In this document: piece by piece, positions 44,358-52,965 of the stretch | Layout of the letters: every line of letters begins with the position of its first letter | How positions within the stretch are numbered: the stretch's first letter is position 1 | Source: JBEEOW01 sp041191405 | GTDB taxonomy: Bacteria; Bacteroidota; Bacteroidia; Cytophagales; UBA9547 | Direction: 5' to 3' | DNA: 64,000 bases | Assembly: GCA_041191405.1 (NCBI GenBank) | Contig: JBEEOW010000002.1 | Location: 186,001-250,000 of the forward strand | Made by a program: the position numbers and the translations under genes | Notes under the pieces: generated by a model | Told to the model about the DNA's origin: nothing | Databases searched by the model: none | The model's input: only the letters and a program-made list of their open reading frames with translations

Positions 44358-45587
44358 TTACAAATTTATTGATTTCGGCCAACATAAATAATGCTTTTTC
44401 ACTTTTTTACTGATAGCAGTTATGTTAGGAAGGTCGGCAGCTTGTGCAATATCAAGAACGTCAGCGGTTTTAGTAACAATATTTATTTTATTATCTCCTC
44501 CCATATATGCTTCATTGTAAATTTCGCCAGTGAGTAAAATGTAACTCAATTCTTCAGCAGAAATATTTAATTCTTTCCTAATATTCAATTTTAACTCCTC
44601 AACTTGACTTTCATCAAATGCTTCATTTTGAAGTTTTACTTTGAACAATTTTCTGTTAATTAGTTTAATGCATAAGTAAGATAAAATAAAATCCTCGTGT
44701 GTCATCCACTGTTTTATTGCCCCCAAAACATCAAAATCATCTAATGAAGAAAAAGCTTTTAAGTATTTAGAATTCGTTTTAAAATCTTGTATATCAATAT
44801 CTTCTTTTAAAAATAATTGTAACCCATCGCATGCAGGAATTGAAATATTATTTTGTGCTAAATATCTTGCTCTTCGCATAATGCTTATAAGCATCATTTC
44901 TGCTGAAATGGTAGTTTTATGTAAATACACTTGCCAATACATTAATCGGCGTGCATTTAAGAAATTTTCAATAGAGTAAATTCCTTTTTTTTCTACTACA
45001 ATTCTGTCGTTTACTACGTCTAACAATTTAATAATCCTTTCAGAGCTGATTATTCCCTCTGCAACCCCAGTAAAATACGAGTCACGATTTAAATAATCGA
45101 GTCTATCGACATCTAATTGTGAAGAAATTAAATCATGAAAAAACTTTCTGTGGTATTGGTCGGTGAATATTTCAATGGCAGTAGTTAGTTGTCCGTCGAA
45201 TTCCAAATTTAATTGTTCCATGTACAACACCGACAACACTTCATGATGTGCATTCGGCAAAATTGTACTTTCAAGCGCATGCGAAAACGGTCCATGACCA
45301 ATATCGTGTAATAAAATTGCAATCAATGCAGCTTCGTATTCTTTACCCGAAATATCGTTTCCTTTATTTCTTAAAGAATCAAGCGTAATACTCATCAAAT
45401 GCATACAACCCAAGGCATGATGAAAACGAGTATGTAGTGCTCCTGGGTAAACTAAATCTGTTAATCCCAGTTGTTTAATACGACGTAAACGCTGAAAAAA
45501 TGGATGTTCAATTATATCATAAATCAAATCAGTTGGTATAGTTATAAAACCATACACAGGGTCATTGATAATTTTTTTCTTATTCAT
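44358..45587 (-). CDS. HD-domain phosphohydrolase (dGTPase-like)
   Basis: The 409-residue protein has an N-terminal FITIPTDLIYDIIEHPFFQRLRRIKQLG segment, then metal-binding HD motifs: RFHHALGCMHL (H56), LLHDIGHGPFSHALE (H94-D95) and LDVDRLDYLNRD later. This is the layout of YdhJ/SAMHD1-like dNTP triphosphohydrolases, but the real substrate is unknown. In Bacteroidota it is often encoded directly upstream of lpxD, as it is here (36 bases), so it may be first in the operon. Confidence 0.88.
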   Translation of the reverse strand: MNKKKIINDPVYGFITIPTDLIYDIIEHPFFQRLRRIKQLGLTDLVYPGALHTRFHHALGCMHLMSITLDSLRNKGNDISGKEYEAALIAILLHDIGHGPFSHALESTILPNAHHEVLSVLYMEQLNLEFDGQLTTAIEIFTDQYHRKFFHDLISSQLDVDRLDYLNRDSYFTGVAEGIISSERIIKLLDVVNDRIVVEKKGIYSIENFLNARRLMYWQVYLHKTTISAEMMLISIMRRARYLAQNNISIPACDGLQLFLKEDIDIQDFKTNSKYLKAFSSLDDFDVLGAIKQWMTHEDFILSYLCIKLINRKLFKVKLQNEAFDESQVEELKLNIRKELNISAEELSYILLTGEIYNEAYMGGDNKINIVTKTADVLDIAQAADLPNITAISKKVKKHYLCWPKSINL

Positions 45588-45839
45588 ACATTGAAAGTTA
45601 AGAGTAAATAGTTGAGGGTTAAGGGTTTTTACTTGACTTTAAATAAAAAATATATACTCAGTTTTTCTTTTTTGAAGAAACCAACTTACTTATTTTCTTT
45701 ATTTTTTCAATCTAAATACTTTATAAGGTGCAAATTCGTTAGAAATTTTAATAATTAGTAGCTTATTGATAAAATTTTATGGGTTAAAAATTATTTAGAT
45801 ATAAATTCTATATACCATGTTTGGAAAACAAAATTTATT

Positions 45840-45890
45840 TTAAGTCTTAAGTCTTATGTCTTTCATCTAAAATCTAAAATCTTAAGTCAA
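45840..45890. repeat. Simple-word tract, AAGTCTTAAGTC/AATCTAAAATCT type
   Basis: The stretch is made of AAGTCTTAAGTCTTATGTC followed by ATCTAAAATCTAAAATCTTAAGTC. TCTTAAGTC at the end can pair with GACTTAAGA-type words. Related tracts lie at 49601, 59188 and 63949. Confidence 0.55.
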
Positions 45891-45958
45891 TCAATCATAA
45901 CCAAATACAATTTAACTACGAATAACAACTAATTAATAACTATTTAAATAATCCAAAA

Positions 45959-46007
45959 TAAAACTCTATTGTTAGATTTTTTTCTAAATTTGAGAAATAG
46001 AGTTTTA
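45959..46007. promoter_or_regulatory. Inverted repeat enclosing the putative porX promoter
   Basis: Perfect 12-base arms TAAAACTCTATT (45959-45970) and AATAGAGTTTTA (45996-46007) are separated by 25 bases that contain TAAATTTG (45985-45992), a match to TAnnTTTG. A start of transcription near 45998 would put the right arm at the mRNA 5' end. It could be an operator or a 5' hairpin (inference). The porX ATG is at 46025. Confidence 0.45.
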
Positions 46008-46024
46008 AAATTTACTTTCAAAAT

Positions 46025-47578
46025 ATGCAAAAATACCAGATTCTTTGGGCCGACGATGAGATTGATTTACTAAAGCCTCATATCTTGTTTTTAAACAATA
46101 AAGGTTATGAAGTTACCGCTGTAGTAAGTGGAAATGAGGCAGTTGAAAAATGTTTAGAAAACAATTACGACTGTATTTTTTTAGATGAAAATATGCCCGG
46201 CATGTCTGGTTTGGAAGCCTTAGCAAAAATCAAAATTGCTAAACCTTCATTACCCGTCGTGATGGTTACTAAAAGTGAAGAAGAGCATATTATGGAAGAG
46301 GCTATTGGTTCAAAAATAGCTGATTACTTGATTAAACCTGTTAATCCGAATCAACTTTTATTATCTCTAAAAAAGATAATTGAAAATAAACGTATTGTTT
46401 CTGAAAAAGTAAACTCTGGTTACCAACAAGATTTCAGAAATATTTCGATGGCTTATAATGATAATTTGAACCATGAAGAATGGGCAGATATCTATAAAAA
46501 ATTGATTTATTGGGAACTTGAACTTGAAGATTCGCAAGATTCAGGAATGGCTGAAGTTCTTGAAAATCAAAAATCTGAAGCCAATAGTTATTTTTGCAGA
46601 TTTATTAGAAACAACTATGAAGATTGGTTGAATAACCCTAAAGTTGAAAAACCAATTCTTTCTCATCAAATAATGAAAAAGAAAGTTTTTCCTTTGTTGA
46701 AAGAAGATGAATCGCTATTTTTTCTATTGATTGACAACTTACGTTATGACCAATGGAGGGTGCTTGAACCTCTTATTTCTGAATTATTTAATATAGTTGA
46801 AGAAAGCTCATATTACGCTATTTTACCAACTACAACTGCCTACGCCAGAAACTCTATTTTTGCAGGAATGTTGCCTGACGAAATTCAAAAATATTTTCCT
46901 CAATATTGGGTAAGTGATGACGAGGAAGATGGCAAAAATAACAATGAAGACAAGCTTTTTGCCAAACAATTAGAGAAAAACAATATTTCTGGTAAAATGA
47001 GTTATCACAAAATATTAAATGTAACGCAAGGCAAAGCATTGAATGATTCATTTAGTAACTTACTGAAAAACAAAGTAAATGTAGTTGTATATAACTTTGT
47101 TGATATGCTTTCGCATGCTCGTACAGATATGGCAATGATTAAAGAATTGGCTGCTGATGAAGCTGCATATCGTTCATTGACTAAGTCGTGGTTTTTACAC
47201 TCACCATTGTATGATTTAATCAAAAAAATAGCTTCTAAAAAAGGCAAATTGGTTATCACTACCGACCATGGCACCATTAGAGTTAAGCGTCCGTTTAAAA
47301 TTGTGGGCGACAAAGAAACGAACTCGAATTTGCGCTACAAAAACGGTAGAAATTTAACTTATGAAGACAAAAATGTATTCTCTGCTCGTAAACCAGAGTT
47401 GTTGCATTTACCAAAAAAATATATGAGTTCATCGTTTGCATTTGCCGAAGATGATTATTTCTTCGCTTATCCAAATAATTACAACCATTACGTAAGTTAT
47501 TATAAAGATACTTTCCAACATGGGGGTGTTTCTCTCGAAGAAATGATTATTCCTTTTATTGTATTGGAGTCGAAGTAA
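46025..47578 (+). CDS. porX: PorX: response regulator fused to alkaline-phosphatase-like (PglZ) domain, T9SS regulator
   Basis: The 517-residue protein has an N-terminal receiver domain (about 1-125) with the acidic pocket ADDE (D10, D11), phospho-acceptor D54 in IFLDENMPGM and a KP near residue 105. There is no DNA-binding domain. The C-terminal ~350 residues form an alkaline-phosphatase-superfamily domain with metal/nucleophile motifs: LIDNLRYDQW, PTTTAYARNSIF, FVDMLSHARTD, TTDHGTIRV and QHGGVSLEEMIIPF. This is PorX, the regulator that acts with PorY and SigP on T9SS genes in Porphyromonas; its phosphatase domain has been linked to cyclic oligonucleotides. The sensor PorY is not in the window. 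It fits with the T9SS cargo genes here. Confidence 0.95.
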   Translation: MQKYQILWADDEIDLLKPHILFLNNKGYEVTAVVSGNEAVEKCLENNYDCIFLDENMPGMSGLEALAKIKIAKPSLPVVMVTKSEEEHIMEEAIGSKIADYLIKPVNPNQLLLSLKKIIENKRIVSEKVNSGYQQDFRNISMAYNDNLNHEEWADIYKKLIYWELELEDSQDSGMAEVLENQKSEANSYFCRFIRNNYEDWLNNPKVEKPILSHQIMKKKVFPLLKEDESLFFLLIDNLRYDQWRVLEPLISELFNIVEESSYYAILPTTTAYARNSIFAGMLPDEIQKYFPQYWVSDDEEDGKNNNEDKLFAKQLEKNNISGKMSYHKILNVTQGKALNDSFSNLLKNKVNVVVYNFVDMLSHARTDMAMIKELAADEAAYRSLTKSWFLHSPLYDLIKKIASKKGKLVITTDHGTIRVKRPFKIVGDKETNSNLRYKNGRNLTYEDKNVFSARKPELLHLPKKYMSSSFAFAEDDYFFAYPNNYNHYVSYYKDTFQHGGVSLEEMIIPFIVLESK

Positions 47579-47618
47579 GAGTTGAGAAGTTAAGAGTTGA
47601 GAGTTGAGAGTTGAAAAA
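47577..47618. repeat. Simple-word tract after porX, AGTTGAGAGTT type
   Basis: Direct repeats of GTTAAGAGTTGAGAGTTGAGAGTTG start at the porX stop. It belongs to the same family as 29534 and 62627, but here only one orientation is seen. Confidence 0.6.
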
Positions 47619-47652
47619 AACTCCCATTTCCCTTTGCAACACAAGATAACAT

Positions 47653-47666
47653 AGCACTCTAGTGCT
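47653..47666. repeat. Small palindrome AGCACT-CT-AGTGCT
   Basis: Six-base arms around CT lie in the gap between porX and tsaE. No surrounding gene was found. It may be part of a dispersed repeat; there is no other copy in this window. Confidence 0.35.
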
Positions 47667-47780
47667 CGTTATTTTGAAAAAAGAGTAGAACAGTTGCGAC
47701 AAATCAGATACTAATAAATTCGCATTTTAAATAACTAAAAAAAATAATAATATACCTAGCATCAAATTATAGCCTTAGTT

Positions 47781-47803
47781 CCCCTCCTTTTTTCAAGGAG
47801 GGG
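47781..47803. repeat. REP-like palindrome CCCCTCCTT...AAGGAGGGG
   Basis: Nine-base perfect arms (47781-47789 and 47795-47803) sit in the text AGTTCCCCTCC...GGAGGGGTGGGGGTGG, which resembles a dispersed intergenic repeat I recall from Bacteroidota genomes. Its end overlaps a GTG (47803) in frame with tsaE, which is why the ATG at 47830 is preferred as the start. Confidence 0.5.
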
Positions 47804-47829
47804 TGGGGGTGGTAAAATTTCCTTCACAA

Positions 47830-48258
47830 ATGCAACAATTCACTTGTAATCATATAGATAATCTACCTCAAACAGCACAAGAAATTTGTGATTATATTGG
47901 AGATAAAACAACTATTTGGCTTTTTAATGGACAAATGGGTGCTGGTAAAACCACACTTATTGCCCAAATATGTAAACATTTGGGAGTTGTTGACAATGTA
48001 CAAAGTCCAACATTTTCAATTGTGAATGAATATTTTTCTAAAACAAAAGGCACTTTGTATCACTTTGATTTTTACAGAATTAAAAACGAACTGGAAGCGA
48101 TAGAACTTGGTGCTGAGGAGTATTTTGAATCTGGTAATTTATGTTTTATTGAATGGTCTGAGTTGATTCCACGTTTATTGCCAACAACTTTTGCAGAAAT
48201 TAATATCATTGCAATCAACGAAAACGAAAGAGTAATTGAGGTAAAGTTGGTTGGGTAA
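47830..48258 (+). CDS. tsaE: tRNA threonylcarbamoyladenosine biosynthesis ATPase TsaE
   Basis: The ATG at 47830 (MQQFTCNHIDNLPQTAQ) is chosen; an in-frame GTG at 47803 falls inside a REP-like palindrome. The 142-residue ATPase has a Walker A GQMGAGKTT, the SPTFSIVNEY switch motif, LYHFDFYRI and the YFESGNLCFIEWSELIPRLLP Walker B region. TsaE works with TsaB and TsaD to make t6A37 in ANN-decoding tRNAs. Length is typical. Its closest plus-strand neighbour downstream is ald, as often seen in Bacteroidota. Confidence 0.95.
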   Translation: MQQFTCNHIDNLPQTAQEICDYIGDKTTIWLFNGQMGAGKTTLIAQICKHLGVVDNVQSPTFSIVNEYFSKTKGTLYHFDFYRIKNELEAIELGAEEYFESGNLCFIEWSELIPRLLPTTFAEINIIAINENERVIEVKLVG

Positions 48259-48381
48259 ATAATAATCAATAAAAATAAATTTTAAGCATTGTTTAAATTT
48301 AATAATTCACTTTATAATAATTATATTTACGAAATTCAATAATTTGATTTACAAGTTTAGAATAACCGAATATAAGCCATT

Positions 48382-49596
48382 ATGAAATCTGGATTTAAGG
48401 AACTTTTGAAAGGACATGCACTCTCTCCCCAAGAGGCGCCAGCTAAGGTAAAAAACAACAAGCAATGCTTGAGCATAGGTATACCCAGAGAAATCGAATC
48501 AACAGAGTACAGAGTATGCTTAACTCCTGAAGCTGTGGCACTTTTAGTAAATAATGGTCATGAAATTTTTGTTGAAACTGGTGCAGGAAGTGGTTCAAAA
48601 TACCTCGACAGAGAGTATTCAGAAGCAGGTGCAACTATTGTTTATTCGGCAAGAGAGGTTTTCCAAGCAAATATCATCATGAAAGTTGAACCTGCTACAC
48701 TTGAAGAAATTTCTTACATGCGTACAGGCCAAACTATAATGTCTGCAATACAAGTTGCAAAACTCAATGTTGAATATTTGAATGCTCTTAATAAAAAGAA
48801 AATTACCGCAATTGCATTTGAATTAATTGAAGATAGAGTTGGTGGCAAACCTGTTGTAAAAGCTATGAGTGAAATTAGCGGAAGCACAGTAATGCTTATT
48901 GCAGGTGAATACCTGAACTCTGTAAACAATGGAATGGGGGTAATTTTAGGTGGAATTACAGGTGTACCTCCAACCCAAGTTGTAATTTTAGGTGCAGGCA
49001 CAGTGGCTGAATATGCTGCAAGAACTGCTATTGGTTTAGGAGCTGAAGTAAAAGTATTTGATAATCAAATTTTTAAATTAAAAAGATTAAAAGAACATGT
49101 AAATCATTCTATTTACACTTCAGTAATTGATACAAATACCTTATCGTGTGCGTTAAAAAATGCAGACGTTGCTATCGGAGCCCTTAGGGATGAAGATGGA
49201 ACAGGTTCAATGGTGGTTAGTGAAGAAATGGTTGCAGCAATGAAACCTGGTTCGGTAATTATTGATGTAACAATAGACCAAGGAGGTAATTTTGAGACAT
49301 CAGAATTTACAACCCACAAAAATCCAACTTTCACCAAATATGGTGTAATTCATTATTGTGTACCTAATTTAGCTGCTCGAGTAGCACGCACAGCAACAAT
49401 GGCATTTAGTAATATTTTTACACCAATGTTATTGCAATTAGCTAAAAATGGAGGAGTTGAAGAAATGATTTACAATAAAACATGGTTTATGAAAAGCGTT
49501 TATTCATACAAAGGTTCATTAACCTATTTACTTCTTGCTCGCAAGTTTAATATGGGGTACAAAGATATAAGCTTGTTATTTCCGTCTAAATATTAG
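48382..49596 (+). CDS. ald: Alanine dehydrogenase family protein
   Basis: The 404-residue NAD-dependent dehydrogenase interconverts alanine and pyruvate plus ammonia. Motifs: SIGIPREIESTEYRVCLTPEAV at the substrate domain, IMKVEPATLEEI, the Rossmann GAGTVAEYAARTAIGLGAEV, and HYCVPNLAARVARTATMAFSN near the active site. The N-terminal extension (about 32 residues before SIGIPRE) and the longer C-terminus are typical of the Bacteroidota variant. It could be a related enzyme of the AlaDh/PNT family, so substrate is not proven. Confidence 0.9.
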   Translation: MKSGFKELLKGHALSPQEAPAKVKNNKQCLSIGIPREIESTEYRVCLTPEAVALLVNNGHEIFVETGAGSGSKYLDREYSEAGATIVYSAREVFQANIIMKVEPATLEEISYMRTGQTIMSAIQVAKLNVEYLNALNKKKITAIAFELIEDRVGGKPVVKAMSEISGSTVMLIAGEYLNSVNNGMGVILGGITGVPPTQVVILGAGTVAEYAARTAIGLGAEVKVFDNQIFKLKRLKEHVNHSIYTSVIDTNTLSCALKNADVAIGALRDEDGTGSMVVSEEMVAAMKPGSVIIDVTIDQGGNFETSEFTTHKNPTFTKYGVIHYCVPNLAARVARTATMAFSNIFTPMLLQLAKNGGVEEMIYNKTWFMKSVYSYKGSLTYLLLARKFNMGYKDISLLFPSKY

Positions 49597-49600
49597 TTTA

Positions 49601-49691
49601 AGATATTAGATGTTAGATTTCAGATTTTAGATTTGAAAATTTAAATCAAAACACTTGAGTCTAAAATCTAATATCTTTAATCTAAAATCTC
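49601..49691. repeat. Simple-word hairpin, AGATTTTAGATT type
   Basis: AGATATTAGATGTTAGATTTCAGATTTTAGATT is followed after about 25 bases by TCTAAAATCTAATATCTTTAATCTAAAATCT. Perfect pairs include AGATATTAGAT (49601) with ATCTAATATCT (49667) and AGATTTTAGATT (49622) with AATCTAAAATCT (49679), so alternative folds exist. It separates ald from ribE. Confidence 0.6.
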
Positions 49692-49716
49692 ATTATAAAT
49701 TATTAATTAACTAAAA

Positions 49717-50313
49717 GTGTTTACAGGAATTATAGAACTATTAGGTGAAATCAAAGCAATTTCAGCCTCAGAAAGCAATATTACTTTTACAGTTGAAGCC
49801 GCATTTACGAGCGAATTAAAAGTTGACCAAAGTGTAGCACATAATGGAGTTTGTTTAACTGTAACAAGTATCAAAGACAATACCTACACAGTTACAGCCA
49901 TTCAAGAAACCTTAAACAAAACCAATTTAGGTTCACTTGCTGTTGGTAATAAAGTAAACCTTGAAAGATGTATGCAAATGAATGGTCGTTTAGATGGACA
50001 TATAGTTCAAGGCCATGTTGACCAAACAGGAATTTGCAAATCAGTTGAAAACCAAAATGGTAGCTGGTTATATACTTTTGAATACGACCAAGCTTCAACA
50101 GGAAATATCACCATAGAAAAAGGTTCTATTTGTGTAAATGGTGTAAGTTTGACGGTTGTAAATAGTGGATTGAATTATTTTTCAGTAGCAATTATCCCAT
50201 TTACTTTTGAACATACCACTTTTCAATACCTAAAAGCTGGTGATAAAATTAATCTTGAATTTGATGTTTTAGGGAAATATGTAGCTAAGTACTTGGCAGT
50301 GTTGGGGAAGTAG
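49717..50313 (+). CDS. ribE: Riboflavin synthase (alpha subunit)
   Basis: The gene starts with GTG at 49717, giving the family's invariant MFTGIIE. The 198-residue enzyme joins two lumazines to make riboflavin. The two lumazine-binding repeats are visible as HNGVCLTVTSI...NLERCMQMNGRLDGHIVQGHVD and GSICVNGVSLTVVN...FEHTTFQYLKAGDKINLEFD. Length is normal for the family. Hairpin 49601-49691 lies just upstream, and the next gene starts 13 bases downstream. Confidence 0.97.
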   Translation: MFTGIIELLGEIKAISASESNITFTVEAAFTSELKVDQSVAHNGVCLTVTSIKDNTYTVTAIQETLNKTNLGSLAVGNKVNLERCMQMNGRLDGHIVQGHVDQTGICKSVENQNGSWLYTFEYDQASTGNITIEKGSICVNGVSLTVVNSGLNYFSVAIIPFTFEHTTFQYLKAGDKINLEFDVLGKYVAKYLAVLGK

Positions 50314-50326
50314 GGAAATATTAACT

Positions 50327-50896
50327 ATGAAATATTATCTAATTATACTTTTTTCAATAATTACATTTACTAGTTTTTCTCAAAATACTGAGAAGCTTTT
50401 ATTAAATGATTTATTGAATAAGGATATAAAAAGTATTGGTCTTGATGGACCTGATAAAATTATTTTTCTAAACAAGTCAAATGGTTACGATGATAAATTG
50501 GTAATCAATGATTTTAAAAACTTGTTAAAAATAAGTGAATATAAACTGGATAATTTTAAATTTTCTCAATCAAAAAATGATAATCATGAAATTAAAAAGT
50601 GGATTTCAATAGACAAAACTGAATCATTTAAAACAATTTATCAAATTAAATCGACTTTTAAAATAGTTTGTAAAAATGAAAACATAGATGAATGTCTAAT
50701 ATTTTACACATTTATCATTAAAACAAATGATAAAATTATTGAATACCAAACAATAGAAAATGGTGGAATCCAATTTTATAAAATAGATAATAAAAATATT
50801 AGTACAATGCATGTTAGCATTCGCTTAGCTCAGACTTGTTCAAAAATAAATATGAAAGCTGAAATTGAATCTATTGTTGATAGATTAAAACTTTAA
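50327..50896 (+). CDS. Unknown small exported protein
   Basis: I do not recognise it. The 189-residue product has a signal peptide (1-19, ...TFTSFSQ) and a hydrophilic Lys/Asn/Asp/Ile-rich body with no motif, ending RLAQTCSKINMKAEIESIVDRLKL. The composition is more AT-rich than ribE, which it follows after 13 bases. Two Cys pairs (KNENIDECLIF and QTCSK) may be structural. A terminator follows the stop. Confidence 0.6.
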   Translation: MKYYLIILFSIITFTSFSQNTEKLLLNDLLNKDIKSIGLDGPDKIIFLNKSNGYDDKLVINDFKNLLKISEYKLDNFKFSQSKNDNHEIKKWISIDKTESFKTIYQIKSTFKIVCKNENIDECLIFYTFIIKTNDKIIEYQTIENGGIQFYKIDNKNISTMHVSIRLAQTCSKINMKAEIESIVDRLKL

Positions 50897-50911
50897 GATT
50901 TTTTTAATAAA

Positions 50912-50945
50912 AAAAATCCTGCAACAACTAAGTTACAGGATTTTT
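50912..50945. terminator. Bidirectional terminator between convergent genes
   Basis: Arms AAAAATCCTGCAAC (50912-50925) and GTTACAGGATTTTT (50932-50945) give 14 pairs with one G-U, flanked by A and T runs. Confidence 0.75.
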
Positions 50946-50969
50946 CAAAATATAAATTACCAATTTTAA

Positions 50970-52130
50970 TTAAGCATGCAGAGTAGCATTTAACTCAATC
51001 GTTTTTGGATTTGGTTTACAAATTACTTGTCCAGAAATACTATCACGTAAGAATAATAATTTATCTTTTCCGTTCAGTTCCATTCCTTTAACTATGTTTT
51101 TACCTTCTTCAACTACGTTGTTATTGATATCAACAGGCTGATTCTCTCCATTGTATAAGTGTACTTTTCCTGAAGCTGTAACATACAAACCAGCCTCAAT
51201 TGTACATCCAAAACCTAATGAAATACCAGTTCCAGAGTTTGCACCCATTAAGCATTTTTCACCAAGTGAAATTACATTTTTATTTCCACCAGAAAGTGTA
51301 CCCATTATTGAAGCACCACCACCGATATCGGTATTGTTGCCAACAACTACTCCACCAGAAACTCTACCTTCAACCATTGCATTACCAAGTGTACCTGCAT
51401 TGAAGTTTACATAACCTGCTGGCATTACTGTTGTACCCGGACTTAAATGTGCACCTAAACGTACTTGCGATGCCGATGCAACTCTAACACCTTCAGCAAT
51501 GTGATAATTAACCATGTATGGGAATTTATCAACATGTGAAACAACCAATTCTTGTCCAGCAAATAAGTATCTTAATTTTTCAGCAGATAGGTGTTCAACC
51601 AAAATCGGACCTTGGTTAGACCAAGCAATATTATTTAATTTACCAAAAACACCATCTAATTTAATTTGATGAGGTTTTACATATAATTGAGATAATGTTT
51701 GTAATTTAAAATAACCTTCTTCTGCAGTTTCTACAGCTGCATCGTTATCAAACAAGAAATAAGCAACAACATCTAATTGATAATAAGCATGATTTACTGC
51801 TGGTGCATCTAATAAGTTTTTTACAACTACAATATTTGGGTGCTTTTCAATTTCACCATGAAAAGCTTTAAAATTATCAAAAACTTGTTGTAAAGCAGCT
51901 TTATCAACTGTAACAAAGCCATTTTTATTGCTTGCGTAGTTGGTTGCTTCTAATAACAAAGCTGCAGTTCCAAAAGCAGTATTATAGTTTATATGAGGGA
52001 AATATACATCTAGCGTTTTATCGTCCTTTTTTCTTCTAACACCTAAAGCAAAAGCCAATGGTTTTTGATAAGCTTCTTTACTTTCAATGTTGGCAACATA
52101 TTCTTTAAATAATTCTATTGTAGCAGGCAT
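50970..52130 (-). CDS. dapD: Tetrahydrodipicolinate N-succinyltransferase (long type-2 DapD)
   Basis: The 386-residue enzyme starts the succinylase branch of lysine/meso-diaminopimelate synthesis. The N-terminal ~200 residues are a trimerisation and substrate domain (VYFPHINYNTAFGTAALLL, VNHAYYQLDVVAYF). The left-handed beta-helix holds EGVRVASASQVRLGAHLSPGTTVMPAGYVNFNAG, VEGRVSGGVVVGNNTDIGGGAS and GTLSGGNKNVISLG, as in the longer DapD type also found in actinobacteria and pseudomonads. It is alone on its strand; dapB lies at 59 kb. Confidence 0.92.
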   Translation of the reverse strand: MPATIELFKEYVANIESKEAYQKPLAFALGVRRKKDDKTLDVYFPHINYNTAFGTAALLLEATNYASNKNGFVTVDKAALQQVFDNFKAFHGEIEKHPNIVVVKNLLDAPAVNHAYYQLDVVAYFLFDNDAAVETAEEGYFKLQTLSQLYVKPHQIKLDGVFGKLNNIAWSNQGPILVEHLSAEKLRYLFAGQELVVSHVDKFPYMVNYHIAEGVRVASASQVRLGAHLSPGTTVMPAGYVNFNAGTLGNAMVEGRVSGGVVVGNNTDIGGGASIMGTLSGGNKNVISLGEKCLMGANSGTGISLGFGCTIEAGLYVTASGKVHLYNGENQPVDINNNVVEEGKNIVKGMELNGKDKLLFLRDSISGQVICKPNPKTIELNATLHA

Positions 52131-52272
52131 ATAAATTTTTAGTCTAAATTCAGAAAGTAAAAGTAATAGTAAAGATGCAAAAAATAAAGAATTGCCATGA
52201 TTGATTTCAAAGTTTAAGAATCAATAATAAATTCTTTTCTATTACTTAAAGGAATTTTACATTTAAAATCTA

Positions 52273-52280
52273 TACTTTTG
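52273..52280 (+). promoter_or_regulatory. Putative -7 box (TACTTTTG) for the rhomboid gene
   Basis: TACTTTTG fits TAnnTTTG, 13 bases before the ATG at 52293, and overlaps an in-frame TTG (52278) that would otherwise be a possible start; the ATG is therefore preferred. Confidence 0.45.
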
Positions 52281-52292
52281 AACAAAAAAAAT

Positions 52293-52919
52293 ATGTCAAT
52301 TACACTAATCATTATTATAATAACAGTAGCAGCAAGTTATTATGCATGGGAAAAACCTGATATTATGTACAAATGGATTATGAATCCTTATACAGTTCAG
52401 CGAAAAAACCAATATGAACGCTTCATAACCTCTGGATTTATACACCAAGATTGGGGACATCTATTTTTTAATATGTTTGCTTTGTACATTTTTGGAAGTA
52501 ATATTGAACGTGTATTTTCATATTTATTTAATGAATCAGGAATATACATTTATCTGATTTTATACATTACAGCAATCATTGTTTCAGATATTCCAACTTA
52601 TTTGAAATACAAAAACAATGTAAATTATAATTCTTTAGGTGCATCAGGTGGAGTAAGTGCTGTAATTTTTGCATCTATAATTTATTTCCCAACAAATGAT
52701 ATTTGTATATATTATGTTTTATGTATGCCAGGATTTATAATGGGTATAGTTTACTTAATTTATACAACTTATCAATCAAAAAGAGGAGCAGATAATATTA
52801 ATCATGATGCCCATTTGTATGGAGCGTTATACGGTGTTGCTTTTGCAATTATTTCAAATCCTGGAGTAATTATAACCTTTAGAGACGAAATCAATAATTA
52901 TATTCATAACTTAATTTAA
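52293..52919 (+). CDS. Rhomboid-family intramembrane serine protease
   Basis: From the ATG at 52293 (MSITLIIIIITVAASYYAW) the protein has 208 residues and six hydrophobic helices. The catalytic pair is S118 in LGASGGVSAV and H174 in HDAHLYGALYGV, and the family segment HQDWGHLFFNMFALYIFG precedes them. Rhomboids cut single-span membrane proteins within the bilayer. No substrate is suggested by its neighbours. Confidence 0.93.
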   Translation: MSITLIIIIITVAASYYAWEKPDIMYKWIMNPYTVQRKNQYERFITSGFIHQDWGHLFFNMFALYIFGSNIERVFSYLFNESGIYIYLILYITAIIVSDIPTYLKYKNNVNYNSLGASGGVSAVIFASIIYFPTNDICIYYVLCMPGFIMGIVYLIYTTYQSKRGADNINHDAHLYGALYGVAFAIISNPGVIITFRDEINNYIHNLI

Positions 52920-52964
52920 AACAAAAAAGGCTTCAAATTTTAGAAATTTGAAGCCTTTTTTGTT
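52920..52964. terminator. Bidirectional terminator, 21-base perfect arms
   Basis: Arms at 52920-52940 and 52944-52964 (core AAAAAAGGCTTCAAATTT) with a 3-base loop; the convergent GAF-domain gene ends at 52966. Confidence 0.9.
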
Positions 52965-52965
52965 T

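Larger units (their letters stand above)
45588..46024. other. Divergent intergenic region between the HD gene and porX
   Basis: The 437-base AT-rich gap has no gene. It holds a GTTAAGAGT/GGGTTAAGGG tract near the HD-gene start (about 45595-45630), a TTAAGTCTTAAGTCTTATG...AATCTAAAATCTTAAGTC tract (about 45840-45890), and an inverted repeat around the likely porX promoter (45959-46007). Nothing recognisable was seen between 45640 and 45830. Confidence 0.5.

Noticed and set aside
47429..47644. Small minus-strand frame overlapping the end of porX
   Set aside because: It runs into the AGTTGAGAGTT tract and has no protein-like features; it is antisense to the phosphatase domain.
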